Shown here piece by piece: positions 1-11,977 of a DNA stretch of 64,000 bases. The stretch comes from Prionace glauca (lineage: Eukaryota; Chordata; Chondrichthyes; Carcharhiniformes; Carcharhinidae). The translations under genes and the position numbers were made by a program. The stretch is taken from NCBI GenBank assembly GCA_037974335.1, contig CM075760.1, positions 22,367,538 through 22,431,537 of the forward strand. The letters run 5' to 3'. The notes beneath the pieces are model-generated. The model was not told the origin of the DNA. It ran no database searches and worked only from the letters and a program-made list of their open reading frames with translations. Position 1 is the first letter of the stretch; the number at the start of each line of letters is the position of its first letter.

Positions 1-6
1 AATTAG

Positions 7-1012
7 AATTAGAACATTACAATGTGAATGACTGGCCCCAGTGTATCACTAACAGAGACAGCTGGGCCCGGAGTCAGACTGGGACCTGAGAATTAGAACA
101 TTACAATGTGAATGACTGGCCCCAGTGTATCACTAACAGAGACAGCTGGGCCCGGAGTCAGACTGGGACCTGAGAATTAGAACATTACAATGTGAATGAC
201 TGGCCCCAGTGTATCACTAACAGAGACAGCTGGGCCCGGAGTCAGTCTGGGACCTGAGAATTAGAACATTACAATGTGAATGACTGGCCCCAGTGTATCA
301 CTGACAGAGACAGCTGGGCCCGGAGTCAGACTGGGACCTGAGAATTAGAACATTACAATGTGAATGACTGGCTCCAGTGTATCACTGACAGAGACAGCTG
401 GGCCCGGAGTCAGACTGGGACCTGAGAATTAGAACATTACAATGTGAATGACTGGCCCCAGTGTATCACTGACAGAGACAGCTGGGCCCGGAGTCAGACT
501 GGAACCTGAGAATTAGAACATTACAATGTGAATGACTGGCCCCAGTGTATCACTGACAGAGACAGCTGGGCCCGGAGTCAGACTGGGACCTGAGAATTAG
601 AACATTACAATGTGAATGACTGGCCCCAGTGTATCACTGACAGAGACAGCTGGGCCCGGAGTCAGACTGGGACCTGAGAATTAGAACATTACAATGTGAA
701 TGACTGGCCCCAGTGTATCACTGACAGAGACAGCTGGGCCCGGAGTCAGACTGGGACCTGAGAATTAGAACATTACAATGTGAATGACTGGCCCCAGTGT
801 ATCACTGACAGAGATAGCTGGGCCCGGAGTCAGACTGGGACCTGAGAATTAGAACATTACAATGTGAATGACTGGCCCCAGTGTATCACTGACAGAGATA
901 GCTGGGCCCGGAGTCAGACTGGGACCTGAGAATTAGAACATTACAATGTGAATGACTGGCTCCAGTGTATCACTGACAGAGACAGCTGGGCCGGAGTCAG
1001 ACTGGGACCTGA
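7..1012. repeat. 84-bp tandem satellite, 12 copies
   Basis: Twelve head-to-tail copies of an 84-base unit start with AATTAGAACATTACAATG and end with GGGACCTGAG. Copies differ by only a few substitutions (for example CACTAACAG against CACTGACAG), and the last copy lacks one C. The array begins at the window edge, so its true length is unknown. Homogeneity implies recent amplification or ongoing unequal exchange. No coding frame is supported. Confidence 0.97.
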
Positions 1013-1324
1013 TATAAGGAAGGAATAATTTCTGGGGCCTGAGAGCAGGTTTCTTTGTCATGAGGAGTGAGGCAGGGATTTGTGTGGCAAACACGGATTG
1101 GAAACCCTACCACAAACGCAAGAGTGACTGATGCCATCTGACTGAGGCTTGTATTCACGAGGACTGAAACGACGAACTATGAAACCCTCATCGGAGGGAG
1201 AAAAGCAGTGCAATAAATGTTCAGGATTATTGTGTTTTTCCTAAAAAAAAAGTTTGATCCGATGCTAATCTGTTCAAAGTGATGTTTTGTAAATAGAATC
1301 GACTTTCGGAATGGGTCCTGGCAA
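1013..1324. other. Unassigned unique-looking sequence
   Basis: This lies between the satellite and the CA microsatellite. I see no exon, tRNA or recognisable retroposon in it. Confidence 0.5.
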
Positions 1325-1676
1325 TTACACACACCCACACACCCACACACACACACATACACACACACACACAAACACACCCACACACACACACCCACAC
1401 ACACATACACACACACACACCCACACATACACACACACACAAACAGACACACACCAACACACACACACCCACACATACACACACACACAAACACACACAC
1501 AGACACACACAACACACACACAAACACAAACACACACACACAGAGAAACACACACAAACACAAACACACACACACATACACATCCACACACAGTCTCACA
1601 CACACACAAACACACATACACACACACAAACACACAAACATACACACACACACACACTCACACACACAACACACAG
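1325..1676. repeat. (CA)n microsatellite with interruptions
   Basis: About 350 bases of CA dinucleotides are broken by CCCACA, CAAACA and CATACA variants. Long open frames on both strands here (Thr/His-rich on +, Cys/Val-rich on -) are by-products of the repeat, not genes. Confidence 0.95.
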
Positions 1677-3211
1677 GTGCTGTCAAAAGATAAGATTAGC
1701 ACAAGACGACAGTTGTATAAATATTTCATTTTATTCCGTTTTAATGAAGGACAGGGAGAGACACAAAAAGGATGCTGGGACACTGATATAGATGAACCTT
1801 AAAATTCTCCCATTCTCGAGAATCCTTCAAAACTTCATCCCATGAAGGAGATATCGAATTTATTTTCCAAAGTTTCTGTGAAATCTAATTCCATCACCCT
1901 TCCAAGCTGTTCATTCCAGTTCATCACAACTCTGGTGTAAAAGTAAACACTTACCTTTCTGTCTCGCTGCTCAATAAAATAAATTTGTGCCCATTGGTTG
2001 CTGACCGTCCCCCAGTTGAAAGATTCTCTTTTTAATTAACCCAATCACAACTTCATGATTACGAACACTAATAAATGTGTTGAAAAGACTGGCAAGGAGA
2101 TAAAGACAGCGGGAGAGTTCGGAGAAAGCAAACCGGAGGGGGGCTGACAGATAAAAGCTGAGGAACAAAAATAAATAGCAGGTGGAGAGAAAATGATCAA
2201 ACAATGAAAGATAACAGCTATCATTCCCTCCCTTCACAGATCCCGGGGGAGTTCAGTGACTGATCCACTGACCATCCAGTTATGTCCGGGAATGGAAACT
2301 TTAACCAGATCACACCAGGCTCATTTGTAAATGTCACCACAATGTGACCTGTCTGACTCTGCCCTGACTCTGTGGGCAGATATAAGCCGCACTGACAGAT
2401 GTTCTCACCAGATTGTGGTCTCTGGATTTATTTTCTGCTCGGAAGTGAGATGTGCGGTTTGGAACCGGCAGCAGAGAAACAGGAAGTTGTGTTACCTGAG
2501 AATGAAACAACCGGGGCCAGTTTGATGTTATCACCGTGAACAGTCTTCCTGCCTGTGAGGGTGAACTCACTCTGAAAGCATCAAGAACAGTCACACAGAT
2601 TGCTGCCGGTCTCAGCATTACAGTCACCCCCATTCCCATATTAATGAATCAAGAAAATGGCCATATTTGGGGTTTAAACAGATTAATTGAAGGGAAGATG
2701 GACTGAAGGTTACCACTGAGGGAAAAGAGGGAAAATTAAAGCAACATTTTTTATTCACAGAGACATTCCGAAATAGAAAGTTTAAGTGTGCTGGGTGTTG
2801 TGTGTGAGAAATAGAGGCGAGAGGTTAATTGAGTGAAATGGTTAAGTTCCTACAATGAATTTACCTCTGCTGAGATTTTTGAGCTTTATCTTTACAGTCA
2901 CAAGGTGCCTTAAGGAAGAAGAAAGAAATAGTCTCGGAGTCAGATCCGTCTCCTGGGAACCTGTGTGAGTTAATGGAGACTGAGAGAGAGGAGAGAGGTT
3001 ATCTGATTTAGGTTCAGTCTGAGACAGAGAAAGAGAGAAGTTCAGTGAATCATTTGAAAGATGCATTGCCTTGGCAGCGGAATGACCAGCTGTACATCAC
3101 ATTCATGAGCGTCCAGGGCCATTCATTAACTTTATTTATTGACTGAGACACAGAATGTACAATAAATACTGAATAAATTACAATATCATGCTAAAATTAA
3201 TAACAATTATT
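1677..3211. other. Gene-free stretch, no clear element
   Basis: About 1.5 kb without a convincing exon or retroposon. Short open frames here have no recognisable domain and no splice context. Confidence 0.45.
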
Positions 3212-3412
3212 TACATAGTGGTAAGCACTGGTACCTCACACTGTGAGGGACACAGGTTCCACTTAAGCCTTGTGTAACTGTGTGGTGTTTACACATTCAC
3301 CCCGTATGTGCGTGGAGTTCCTCCAGGTTTACTGCTTTCTTCCTACAGTCCAAAGATGTACAGGTTAGTTGGAGTGGCCATGTTGAATTGTCCTTTAGTG
3401 TCCATTTGCAGT
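3212..3412 (+). repeat. HE1-like tRNA-derived SINE, degraded
   Basis: The order of landmarks is that of the common shark SINE: a tRNA-like head (AGCACTGGTACCTCACACTG), then the ACACATTCACCCCGT and TCCTCCAGGTTTACTGC segments, then CAGTCCAAAGATGTACAGG and a GGCCATGTTGAATTGTCC tail. It is diverged, so old. Family assignment is from memory of shark SINE consensus sequences. Confidence 0.75.
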
Positions 3413-3689
3413 GCAATGTGACATACATTCATTCTGTTCCTCAATCACTTTTGAACAAGAGGATGTTACAAGTTTCATCCCAAACTTTCAATAAAATATT
3501 CCAGGAAATGCGAGAGCAATTAAATATGATGAACAACTCCCAGTAGTTATTAACAAGACGAAACACATTCTTCGAACCCCATTACATTTTTAAAGCTAAT
3601 TTCCATCTTTTCATCTCGTTCTGTCCTTTTTTTCCATCTGTCAAACGCATTTTATATAAAACCAATTACTGAGACAGTGTTGGCTTTAT

Positions 3690-3999
3690 TATTAGTGTCC
3701 AATATAATACAAAGTAAGGCACGGATGTGTCCAGTAGTGCATGACACAGAGCCTAACACAATCATATCTGAGATGGAGCCTAATGTAACAGAAATGGCCT
3801 CTTAGCTGAACAAAAACTCAGAAATGATGATTTGTAGCAATTATCACGGCATGCCATCATATAATAATAAATGGAATGGTGTGTCATGTAATATAAACAA
3901 ATATAAGGTCTATTGCAATGATGATTCAAATGACTCGCATGCAGTAAATAAAGACACAAGGCCCAGTGTCTTGCTGTACATGTCTACAACAAATGTATG

Positions 4000-4000
<1 letters not shown>
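3690..4000. repeat. Degenerate short-period repeat (about 30-bp units)
   Basis: Decayed units resemble AATATAAACAGAGATGG followed by CCTAGTGTA. The part at about 3875-3975 matches about 5185-5270, so these are copies of the same array. Confidence 0.5.
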
Positions 4001-4001
<1 letters not shown>

Positions 4002-4034
<33 letters not shown>

Positions 4035-4090
4035 CAGGGGCAGAGGCGGGGGGAGAGAGAGAGACAGAGAAAGAGAGAGAGAGAGAGAGC
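4002..4090. repeat. (GA)n microsatellite
   Basis: Roughly 90 bases of GA dinucleotides with a GGCAGGGGCAGAGGCGGGG interruption. Confidence 0.9.
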
Positions 4091-4860
4091 CGTAAACCAT
4101 TCCACTGATGAAAAATGATCCATTGAGTGTTTCTAGCATTTTCTGTTCGGATCTCGGGCACCCACAGCATCTTGCTTTTGACCAACGAGATATTTGAACA
4201 GGTGACTGAAAGGATGGCCAATACAGGGACAGTTTTATGGATTGACTTAGACGAGGAAAGTGAAATAAGGAGATTTAGGGAGGGAATTACAAAGCTTAGG
4301 CATAGGCAGATGAAGACATCCGAAAGTGAAAACTAATTTCGAAGGTAACAATACAAATTACAGAATATATAATTCTATTCAAACATAACCTAACTGTCAA
4401 CACTCGTTCTGTGGCGATTTCGTTTTATTTCTCCCTGAAACAGATAAGTAATTAATGAGTGGATAGATATTTAGCCTCTGGGAGCCCATCTGGCGATATT
4501 GCGAGTACAGAATTCTGTCTCACACTGTCAGTGAATCTGTTGGATGCTTTAAATAAGACAGGTCAATCTTTATCTCTAAAGTCTGTGTCAAATTGACACA
4601 GTGCAGTGCAATATTCAACTAATAAAATGTATCACAACGGTGGTTGCTTGAAGATATTGTAATGAGCACTGTACGATTATTCAGATATTGACCTATCCCC
4701 GAACACCAGTGAATCACTGAGAAATTGTTCAAACGGAATATTACTCACACAATAACAGAGCAATTAGATATTTCTCGCAGCTACTTATCGAAATTAGTAA
4801 AAATTAAACTTACTGCTCCAATCAAGAATGATTAGTGTCAGACAGGCACACCCATATTAT
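4091..4860. other. Gene-free AT-rich stretch
   Basis: No exon, tRNA or named retroposon recognised. The open frame at 4127-4336 has no domain I know and no supporting splice or promoter context. Confidence 0.4.
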
Positions 4861-4874
4861 ATCGGAATTGATAA

Positions 4875-5100
4875 TATCTCGGCAGGCAACATGTTCAAGG
4901 TCGTATGTTCGATTAACAGAGACAGATGCTGGTGTCATTCAAAGAGACAAATCCCCTGTAACATAAAAAAGAGATGAGATCTGATGAAATATGAACAGAT
5001 CCGTGGTCTCCTGTCGAATTAATTGAAAGGATCTAATGCAGCATAAATAGAGAGATGGCCGAGAGTGGCATAACGAGAGAAATAACCGAATGTAGTGTAA
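4875..5100. repeat. Direct repeat copy 1 of about 225 bp
   Basis: Shares ordered landmarks with 5605-5825: AGGCAACATG, CGTATGTTCGATTAACAGAGA, GAACAGATC, GCATAAATAGAGAGATGGC and AGAAATAACCGAATGTAG. Both copies are built of shorter decayed units. Confidence 0.65.
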
Positions 5101-5604
5101 AAACAGACAAGGCCTACTGTCATATAATTAAAGACTAGCTCTGGTACAACACAAATAGGAGTAATAAATAAAGCGGCATTTTATGCAATGTAAACAAATA
5201 TAAGATCTGTTGAAATAATGAATCATTTGAGTCACATTCAGTGCATAAAGAGACATATCCTAGTGTGTTGCAATCAATTTTCTGTATACTGGCCCTCTTG
5301 CCAGTGGCTTACAGTCTCTTTCTAATGAGTAAAACATTCCCATTCATCACTTTGAGCGTCTGTACTAAATCTCCCATAAACTGTTCAGTTCTGAGGGAAC
5401 CAAACCAAGTGTTCAGTTGTTCTGATAGTGCAGCTTATACACGATTAACGTCAAGCCCGATATGACCTTCTCTACCTCACCTGTCCCCCCTTGTCATTTC
5501 ATGAATTGATGGAACTTTTACATGGATTCCCATGAATCACTGTCATTCTGTCAGAATAAGATTCAAGGCCAGGAGAAGACTTCCTTCTGACAGTTAAATG
5601 CCAG

Positions 5605-5825
5605 GCAAAATATACATGGTCATATGTTGAATTAACAGAGATGGATGTAAATATGCAAATCCTGTGTAATATAAACAGAGATGGGATCAGATGTAATATG
5701 ATCAGATCAGTGATCTACTTGAGTACGAATAGAGAGGAACTAATGTAGCATAAAAAGAGAGATGGCTCAGTGTACATAACGGGAGAAATAACCGAATGTA
5801 GCATAAATTCATTTGGAATGTATTC
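5605..5825. repeat. Direct repeat copy 2 of about 225 bp
   Basis: Homologous to 4875-5100 about 730 bases upstream. Landmarks are in the same order with many substitutions, so the duplication is old. Confidence 0.65.
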
Positions 5826-5829
5826 GTGT

Positions 5830-6177
5830 TATAAATGTATAGTGTAATATTGGACATTGATCTCAGAATTTAGGCGCACTGAGTTAAAAGTCATCATGCC
5901 AAAACACAAACTGTGATCAGTTAAGAATGGAAACAACATAATTTCTGAGTCAAACTGAAATGTGTTCAATTCGCACAAGATACCTCACGATCCAACCTGT
6001 GACCCAGTCCTGAATGTTCAATTATTCCATTAATAAATGTGATGATATTTCAGTCTCGGGGGTAGTATAGCAATATCATTATTAAGCTAGTATTCCAGAA
6101 GCTTGGGACAGGAGTTCCAGTTCCACCCTGGCAGCTGGAGAATTTCAACTCAGTTACTTGATAAAGACATCGTGTGT
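5830..6177. repeat. Mostly unassigned; SINE-like fragment near 6040-6170
   Basis: The end of this stretch (AGTCTCGGGGGTAGTATAGC ... TTCCACCCTGGCAGCTGG) resembles the antisense of a second dispersed shark SINE, also seen at 19330-19640 and 42050-42330. The rest is unassigned. Confidence 0.4.
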
Positions 6178-6262
6178 ATTTAAAGGTTTGAAGTTTATTT
6201 TATCGTCACAAATGGGTTTACATTCACACTGTAATGAAGTTACTGTGAAAATCATATATGGT
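6178..6262 (-). repeat. SINE 3' tail fragment
   Basis: CGTCACAAATGGGTTTACAT ... TGAAGTTACTGTGAAAATC is the antisense of the LINE-derived tail of HE1-like SINEs. It is only a short remnant. Confidence 0.6.
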
Positions 6263-6639
6263 CAAAGCTCATCTTTTTCTCGGATGTCTTTCAGGGGAGG
6301 AAATATTACTTCTTAGTTAAAAGCTACATAAAATTACCAGAAGAAGAAACAAGCCTGAGTTTTCAGAGATGTTTAAAATTCAACAAAAAAAAGTCCAAAT
6401 AATCGACGGGGGAAATAGAGAATGGGAGTAAAATTGCAGGGAACATAAAAATTATTTATAACCGTTTATATCAATATCTGAAGAGAGAAGGATTTTTAAA
6501 GATAAATGTAAATCCCTTAGAGCCCGAATCCAGGGAAATTATAATGGGGAATAAATAAATATTGAATGAATACAAAACTAAGTTTGACATTACCTTCACA
6601 CACGTATCATCCCAGAAATGTTCGGGAACCAAGGGAGTA

Positions 6640-7318
6640 GTTGTAAGACGGTCTTAAGGGAAATCAGTATTAGTAAAATCATTCTGGGTAAAATAATAGG
6701 GTGAAATTCTGGTTGGTCACTGGGGCCTGATAATCACAGAATATGGAAAGAAATGGCCCAGGAAATGTTGGATACATTGCTGCCCATCTTCTAAAATTCC
6801 TTATAGGCTGTAACAATTCCCACAGGTTGGAGGGTGACAAATGTAATCCCGATATATACAGAGAAAGGGAGAATGAAACTGATAAATTACAGACTGACTT
6901 TAGCATCAGTTAGAGATTGTTATCAAATCCATGATAGGAAAATATTTGGAAAGCATGGACGGAGTTTGATGAAACCAGTATGGGCTTAAGAAAGACATGT
7001 TTATCTTAACAAAACTACTTGCATTTTTTGAGGATGTAAGTAATAGGTGGGGGCGGGGGAGGGAGGGGGAGGGGAGTTCTTTCGGGTAGAGAGGGGGAGG
7101 GATGCAACCAGTTTACGTGGTGTATTTACACTTTCAGAAGATATGTGAGAAGGTTCTTCATAAAATATTGGGAGGCCCAATGAAAGCACGTGAGATGGGG
7201 AGTGATGTGTTGGCCCAAGAAAAGAATTCATTGACAGATAAGAAACTGAGAGTGGAAATAAATGGGTCTTCTTCCGAGTGACGGTCAGCTAACAGTGGGG
7301 TACCGCAGGGTCCCAAAT
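6640..7318 (+). mobile_element. Old CR1-clade LINE remnant, 5' piece
   Basis: Conceptual translation gives scattered reverse-transcriptase landmarks, ending in a GVPQGP motif at about 7298-7315 (GGGGTACCGCAGGGTCCC). The element continues after an inserted SINE at about 7606. It is heavily decayed, contains a G-rich stretch at 7048-7100, and has no intact frame. Confidence 0.7.
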
Positions 7319-7324
7319 GTTAAA

Positions 7325-7605
7325 TGTGTTCATTCGTCACAAATAAGCGTATGTTAACACTGCAATGAAGTTACTTTGAAAATCCCCCGAGTCGCCCACA
7401 CTCCGGGGCCTGTTCGGGTTACAGTGAGGGAGAATTTAACACGGTCCAATGCACCCTAACCAGAACATCTTTTGAACTATGGGAGGAAATCGGAGCACCC
7501 GGAAGAAACCCATATAGGCACGGGGAGAACGTGCAGACTCTGTACAGACAGTGACCCATGCCAGGAATCGAACCCAGATCCCTGGCGCTGTGCCACTGTG
7601 GGATC
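7325..7605 (-). repeat. HE1-like SINE inserted in the old CR1
   Basis: Antisense copy: tail first (GTCACAAATAAGCGTATG), then GGGAGGAAATCGGAGCACCC, CACGGGGAGAACGTGCAGAC, and the tRNA-derived head with a B-box-like GGAATCGAACCC. It separates the RT PQG-motif region from the downstream part of the same LINE, so it is younger than that LINE. Confidence 0.85.
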
Positions 7606-8330
7606 TGGATGAGAGACAAATGTAACATGTCCAAAAGGATTGGTGATACGGAACTGGGGGGAATTATGAGCTGTGAAGAGGATGGGTGGTGGTGGGATGG
7701 GGGGCTTCAATGTAATCTGGACAAGTTGTTTGAATGGGAGGGCACATGGAATTTAGAGTACAATGTAGCTAAATGTGCAGTTATATACTGGTGTGTAAAG
7801 CAGAAAGCAACATATATGAGGACGTGTAATGTACAAATGAATCTGTGTGTCCTTGTACACCAGTTAATGAAATTGGAGAGACATATACAGCCAACAGTTT
7901 GGAAAACTTTCATTGCAAGAAGATTGGAGTTTGGAATTAGGGAGGTATTCCTGTGGTTATGCTGGTTCTTCATCTGACCACCCGTGGTGTAGTACATGGA
8001 GTTCTGATCTCACTCAATAAGAAAGGGTCTGAGGAGAGTACAGTTGATACCAAGATTATTGGGACTGCCCTATGAGGCGAGATTGATTTGACTGGGTCTT
8101 TATTCGCTTGACTCACCTGATGTAGGAGCAGTGCTCCGAAAGCTTGTGATTCCAAATAAACATGTTACACTTTAACCTGGTGTTGTGAGATTTCATTCTG
8201 TGCCCACACCAGTCCATCACCGGCATCTCCACCTCATGTATTCACTTGAGTTTAGAAGGATGAGAGGAGATCTGATTGAAACCCATAAAATTGTGATTGA
8301 ACCATATAAAACATATAACATGAGGGCGGG
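7606..8330 (+). mobile_element. Old CR1-clade LINE remnant, 3' piece (interrupted)
   Basis: A frame through about 7708-7970 still reads like CR1 RT: a DKLFEWEG segment answers to DRLGEWAR of younger copies, followed by NVAKC and FIARRLEFGIREV. A second repeat sits at 8105-8240, after which LEFRRMRGDLIETHKI resumes at about 8245. This belongs to the same element as 6640-7318. Confidence 0.75.
8105..8240 (+). repeat. Dispersed shark repeat (short retroposon)
   Basis: CGAAAGCTTGTGATTCCAAA, then TTTAACCTGGTGTTGTGAG and CCGGCATCTCCACCTC. The same block appears antisense at 40165-40290. It interrupts CR1 sequence here. I cannot name the family. Confidence 0.7.
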
Positions 8331-8700
8331 GCGGTGGCACAGTGGCTGGCACTGCTGCCTCGATTCCCACAGTAGGAATTGAGACTCAGCCAGATTAAAG
8401 TTTTTAAAATTACTTATTAGTGTCACAAGTAGATTTCCATTAACAATGCAATTAAGTTAATGTGATGATCACCGAGTAGCCTGTTCGGGCAGAATTTAGG
8501 GGAGAATTTAGCCTGGCCAAAACGGACCTAAAGAGCAAATCTTTCGGACTGTGTGAAGAAAGCGGAGGATCCGGATGAAACTCACCCAGACACAGGGAGA
8601 ACTTGCAGACGCCAACAGACAGTCCCCATAGCTGGGAATTGAAGCCGGGTCCCTGGTGATATTAGACAGCAGTGATAACTATTGTGTCACCGTGCCGTCA
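8328..8700 (-). repeat. Composite HE1-like SINE pieces
   Basis: A short + strand head (GGCGGTGGCACAGTGGCTGG) is followed at about 8400-8700 by a near-complete antisense SINE running from tail (TGTCACAAGTAGATTTCC) to head (GGAATTGAAGCCGGGTCCC ... CACCGTGCCG). This is two insertions, or one rearranged copy. Confidence 0.7.
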
Positions 8701-9589
8701 TCTTAACTGAAGCATAGTTCAGTAATCCAGTTTTAACTTAGAAAGTATCGTCTATCATGGAGGAGCAACTGATAATGAGCCGAGTAGAGAACTGAAGGGG
8801 ATGTTGTAATATTATCGAGACATGGCCTATTGCAATACAAACAGAGATGGGAGCTAGTTGAATGTAAGCAGAGAAATGACACGGGCTCCCGGGCTCGAAT
8901 AGCCAACTCCTGTTCCAATCTTATCCTGTGAAAGGCATTGAGCTGCTTGGAAACTGGCATCTGTGATGCTGGGGACCTCAGGAGGAGGCCGAGATGGAAA
9001 ATCCTCTCGGCACTTCTGGCGGAAGATTGTAGCAATTGTTTCAGTTTTGTTCATCTCCATTTGCTGGATTCCCACGTCATTAAGAATTGAGGTTTTATTT
9101 GAGGCTCCAGCTGCGGTTAATTGCTTTAATGTCCACCACCATTCAGAACTGTACGTGGCAGAAGTGCAAAGTTAGATCCTACCTGGAAAAATTCGGATCA
9201 AGGTGATTGTGTGATGTATACATTGATATGTACTGGTGCAATACCAGTTTAAACAGCGTGCTATATGTTATAATATATTATAATCATGGACAGGGCCCAT
9301 TCTAACATATATACATATGGAGGCCAATTCAAAATGAACAGATGCAGGGTCCAGTGTATTGCGGCAGTACACACTTCATGTAATGTAACCTACCAAGATT
9401 TATTTCCATCTGCTGGCAAAACTTTGTAATTACAGTTAGTGTGAAAATATCATTGTCAGGTATGATGTATGGTATCAATGGAACAAGAATTCACATCCAT
9501 TAATGTCATATCACATCCCCTTCTGCAAGGTGCCAAAATTTATGGTGCAATGAATTGTACCTGTCCGTTGCTGAATTATGCAGATGAAG
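8701..9589. other. Gene-free stretch with decayed short repeats
   Basis: Around 8815-8880 and 9240-9370 there are decayed units like those at 3.7-5.8 kb (GAGACATGGCCTATTGCAAT, CAAACAGAGATGGG). No gene seen. Confidence 0.4.
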
Positions 9590-10395
9590 TGGTGTACGGC
9601 AGGAATCTGTCTGGGGCCTCAATTATTTACAATATTCATTAAGGGCTTAGATAATGGGACAAAAAGTCAAATATCCAAATGATCGATCGTGATATAATTT
9701 TTAGATGGGACAACGCTAAATTTAGTGGATGCCAAATAGGATTTGGGGTTCGGCACATAGTTTCTTAAAATGTTACGATCTGCTGCAGAAAACAATCATT
9801 AAGACCAATGGAATGCCTCCCTCCATATCCAAAGGACTGGGGGATACGGAGGCAGATGTTGTGCTCCAATTGTGCACAATCCTTGTTCCACCGCAATTAG
9901 AGTACTGTGAGCAAGTATGGGCAACATATCTTCGGAAAAATGTTAACTCTGGACGGAGTTCAACGCAAGTTGCGAGGAGAGATCAGACGAATTAAGACAT
10001 TTTTCTCTCGAATTCAGAAGTTTGAAGGTTGTTCTGATAGAAACCAATGAAATACCTACAGGGAAGGACTGTTTCCATTAGTTGAAGGTTCGAGATTAAA
10101 AGACCATAGTTTAAAAAAAAATAGGGAAAGGCCTTTCAGGAGAGTTGATAGAAAACATTAGTACATGTCGAGAGAGGTGAATGATTGGAACTCTCTTTGG
10201 CAATTGCCGGTGGGAGCTGGTACAATTGTTAGATATAAGTCTGAGGTCTTTTTTTTAATTGAACAGGTGTATCAAGAGATATGGACTTAGCGAAGCCAAA
10301 ATGGATTCAGCCACAGATCAGTCATGATCTTATTAAATGGTGGGGCCAGTTCGAGGAGCTGAGTGGCCTACTCCTGTGGTTATGTTCCGATGTTG
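9590..10395 (+). mobile_element. Old CR1-clade LINE, 3' end
   Basis: Begins at an RT motif-like GGAATCTGTCTGGGGCC and follows CR1 order: YCEQVWATYLRKNV answers to YCVQFWTPYLRKDI in younger copies. It ends in CTTATTAAATGGTGGGGCCA and TGGCCTACTCCTGTGGTTAT, the CR1 3' UTR landmarks. It is decayed. Confidence 0.75.
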
Positions 10396-10620
10396 CCAGG
10401 GCAGCATCAGATGAAAATGGCTCAATCCATGGGAATATATTTTTGTTGATTTTGGTTAAAAGGAGGGATGTTGCCCAGGGAGCTATTGGAGACCACGGGA
10501 CCTTTAATGTCCAGCTCAGCAAACTTGGCGTTAGGGAAAATGTTCGTCATACCATTTGAAATTTAGTTGGGTCTCTGAAGACTCCCAGGAAGCCAAGATG
10601 TAGTTTTAAGTTGAAAGAAA

Positions 10621-10657
<37 letters not shown>

Positions 10658-10827
10658 TGAAAGGGAAACATTTTCTGGGGAAGAATGGGAACGACAGAAT
10701 ATATGTGTGTGCGTCTTTGTGTGTTGTCTGATAAATGTCAAATAGTTTACAAATCAACATCACAATTAAAACCGGCATCCTTCCATTTCCAATAGAAAAG
10801 TTAGAATCACAGTAAACACATGTCCAC
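10396..10827. other. Spacer with a (TG)n microsatellite
   Basis: A perfect TG run lies at about 10622-10654. The rest shows no gene or retroposon I recognise. Confidence 0.6.
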
Positions 10828-10884
10828 GGTCGGCAAGTGGGAGGCTTTCAAGGGAAAACTGAAAAGGTTGCAGGAAAGTTGGTT
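10828..10884 (+). mobile_element. 5' piece of the older CR1 split by a younger CR1
   Basis: The frame reads GKWEAFKGKLKRLQES, which fits the region just upstream of HVPVKRNDGKDRIGELW at about 11981. The two are separated by a younger CR1 copy (10885-11977). See 11978-13935. Confidence 0.7.
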
Positions 10885-11977
10885 GGTTGTCAAATAGGAG
10901 GCAGAGAGTGGGAGTCAATGGATGCTATTCGGATTGGCGGATGGTGACTAGTGGGGTGCCCCAGGGGTCGGTGCTGGGGCCTCAGCTATTTACCATTTAT
11001 ATAGATGATCTGGAGGAGGGAACCGACTGCAGGGTGTCGAAATTTGCTGATGACACCAAGATTGGAGAAAAGGCAAATTGCGCGGAGGGTGTGGAGAGTC
11101 TGCAGAAGGATCTAGATAGGCTGGGCGAATGGGCCAGGAAATGGCAAATGGAATTTAATGTTGGCAAGTGTGAGGTGGTCCACTTTGGAAGGAAGAATAG
11201 TAGGAAGGACTATTACTTACGTGGCGAAAAACTGCAGCAGGCGACGGTGCAGAGGGACCTCGGGGTCGTTGTGCATGAGTCGCAAAAACCCAGCTTGCAG
11301 GTGTAGCAGGTGATCAGGAAGGCGAATGGTTTGCTGGCCTTCATAGCGAGGGGGATTGAATATAAAAGTAGGGAGGTCTTGCTGCGGCTGTATAGAGCAT
11401 TGGTGAGGCTGGAGTACTGTGTGCAGTTTTGGACGCCGTACTTACGGAAGGATATTTTGGCCTTGGAGGGAGTGCAGAGGAGATTTACTAGGCTGATGCC
11501 AGAGTTGAGGGGGTTGAGCTATGAGGAGAGGCTGAATAAACTAGGCTTGTACTCGTTAGAGTTTAGAAGAATGAGGGGAGATCTCATTGAGACTTATAAA
11601 ATGATGAATGGGATGGATAGGATAGAGGGAGAGAGACTCTTCCTGCTCTGAAAGGATAATAGGACTAGGGGGCACAGCCTCAAGATAAAGGGGGGGGGCG
11701 GTTTAGAACGGAGTTGAGGAAGAACTTCTTCACTCAAAGGGTGGTGAATCTCTGGAATTCTCTGCCCGTTGAAGTGGTGGAGGCTACATCGCTAAATATT
11801 TTTAAGACGCGGGTTGATGGGTTTTTGATAAGAGAGGGGATTAAGGGTTATGGGGAGAGGGCGGGAATGTGGAACTGAGCCACGACAGATCAGCTACGAT
11901 CTTATTGAATGGCGGGGCAGGTTCGAAGGGCTAGATGGCCTACTCCTGCTCCTATTTCTTATGTTCTTATGTTCTTA
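10885..11977 (+). mobile_element. 5'-truncated younger CR1-clade LINE
   Basis: Encodes the C-terminal half of a CR1 reverse transcriptase: GVPQGSVLGPQLF, then SKFADDTKIG (RT motif C as FADD), EWARKWQMEFNVGKC, and the C-terminal LEFRRMRGDLIETYKMMN. It ends in the CR1 3' UTR with a tandem octamer tail (TTATGTTC repeats, about 11960-11977). In-frame stops at about 11305 (TAG) and 11649 (TGA) split the frame. It closely resembles 17362-18407 and belongs to the same subfamily. Truncation at the 5' end is the usual LINE pattern. It sits inside an older CR1. Confidence 0.9.

Noticed and set aside
7-1012. Possible CRISPR-like array
   Set aside because: The whole 84-base unit repeats with no unique spacers, and the genome is vertebrate.
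1177-1686. Cys/Val-rich and Thr/His-rich open frames of 110-169 codons
   Set aside because: They are read straight through a CA microsatellite in several frames on both strands; no start context, splice sites or domain.
7558-7977. 139-codon open frame as a host gene
   Set aside because: It starts in an antisense SINE and continues in decayed CR1 reverse-transcriptase sequence.
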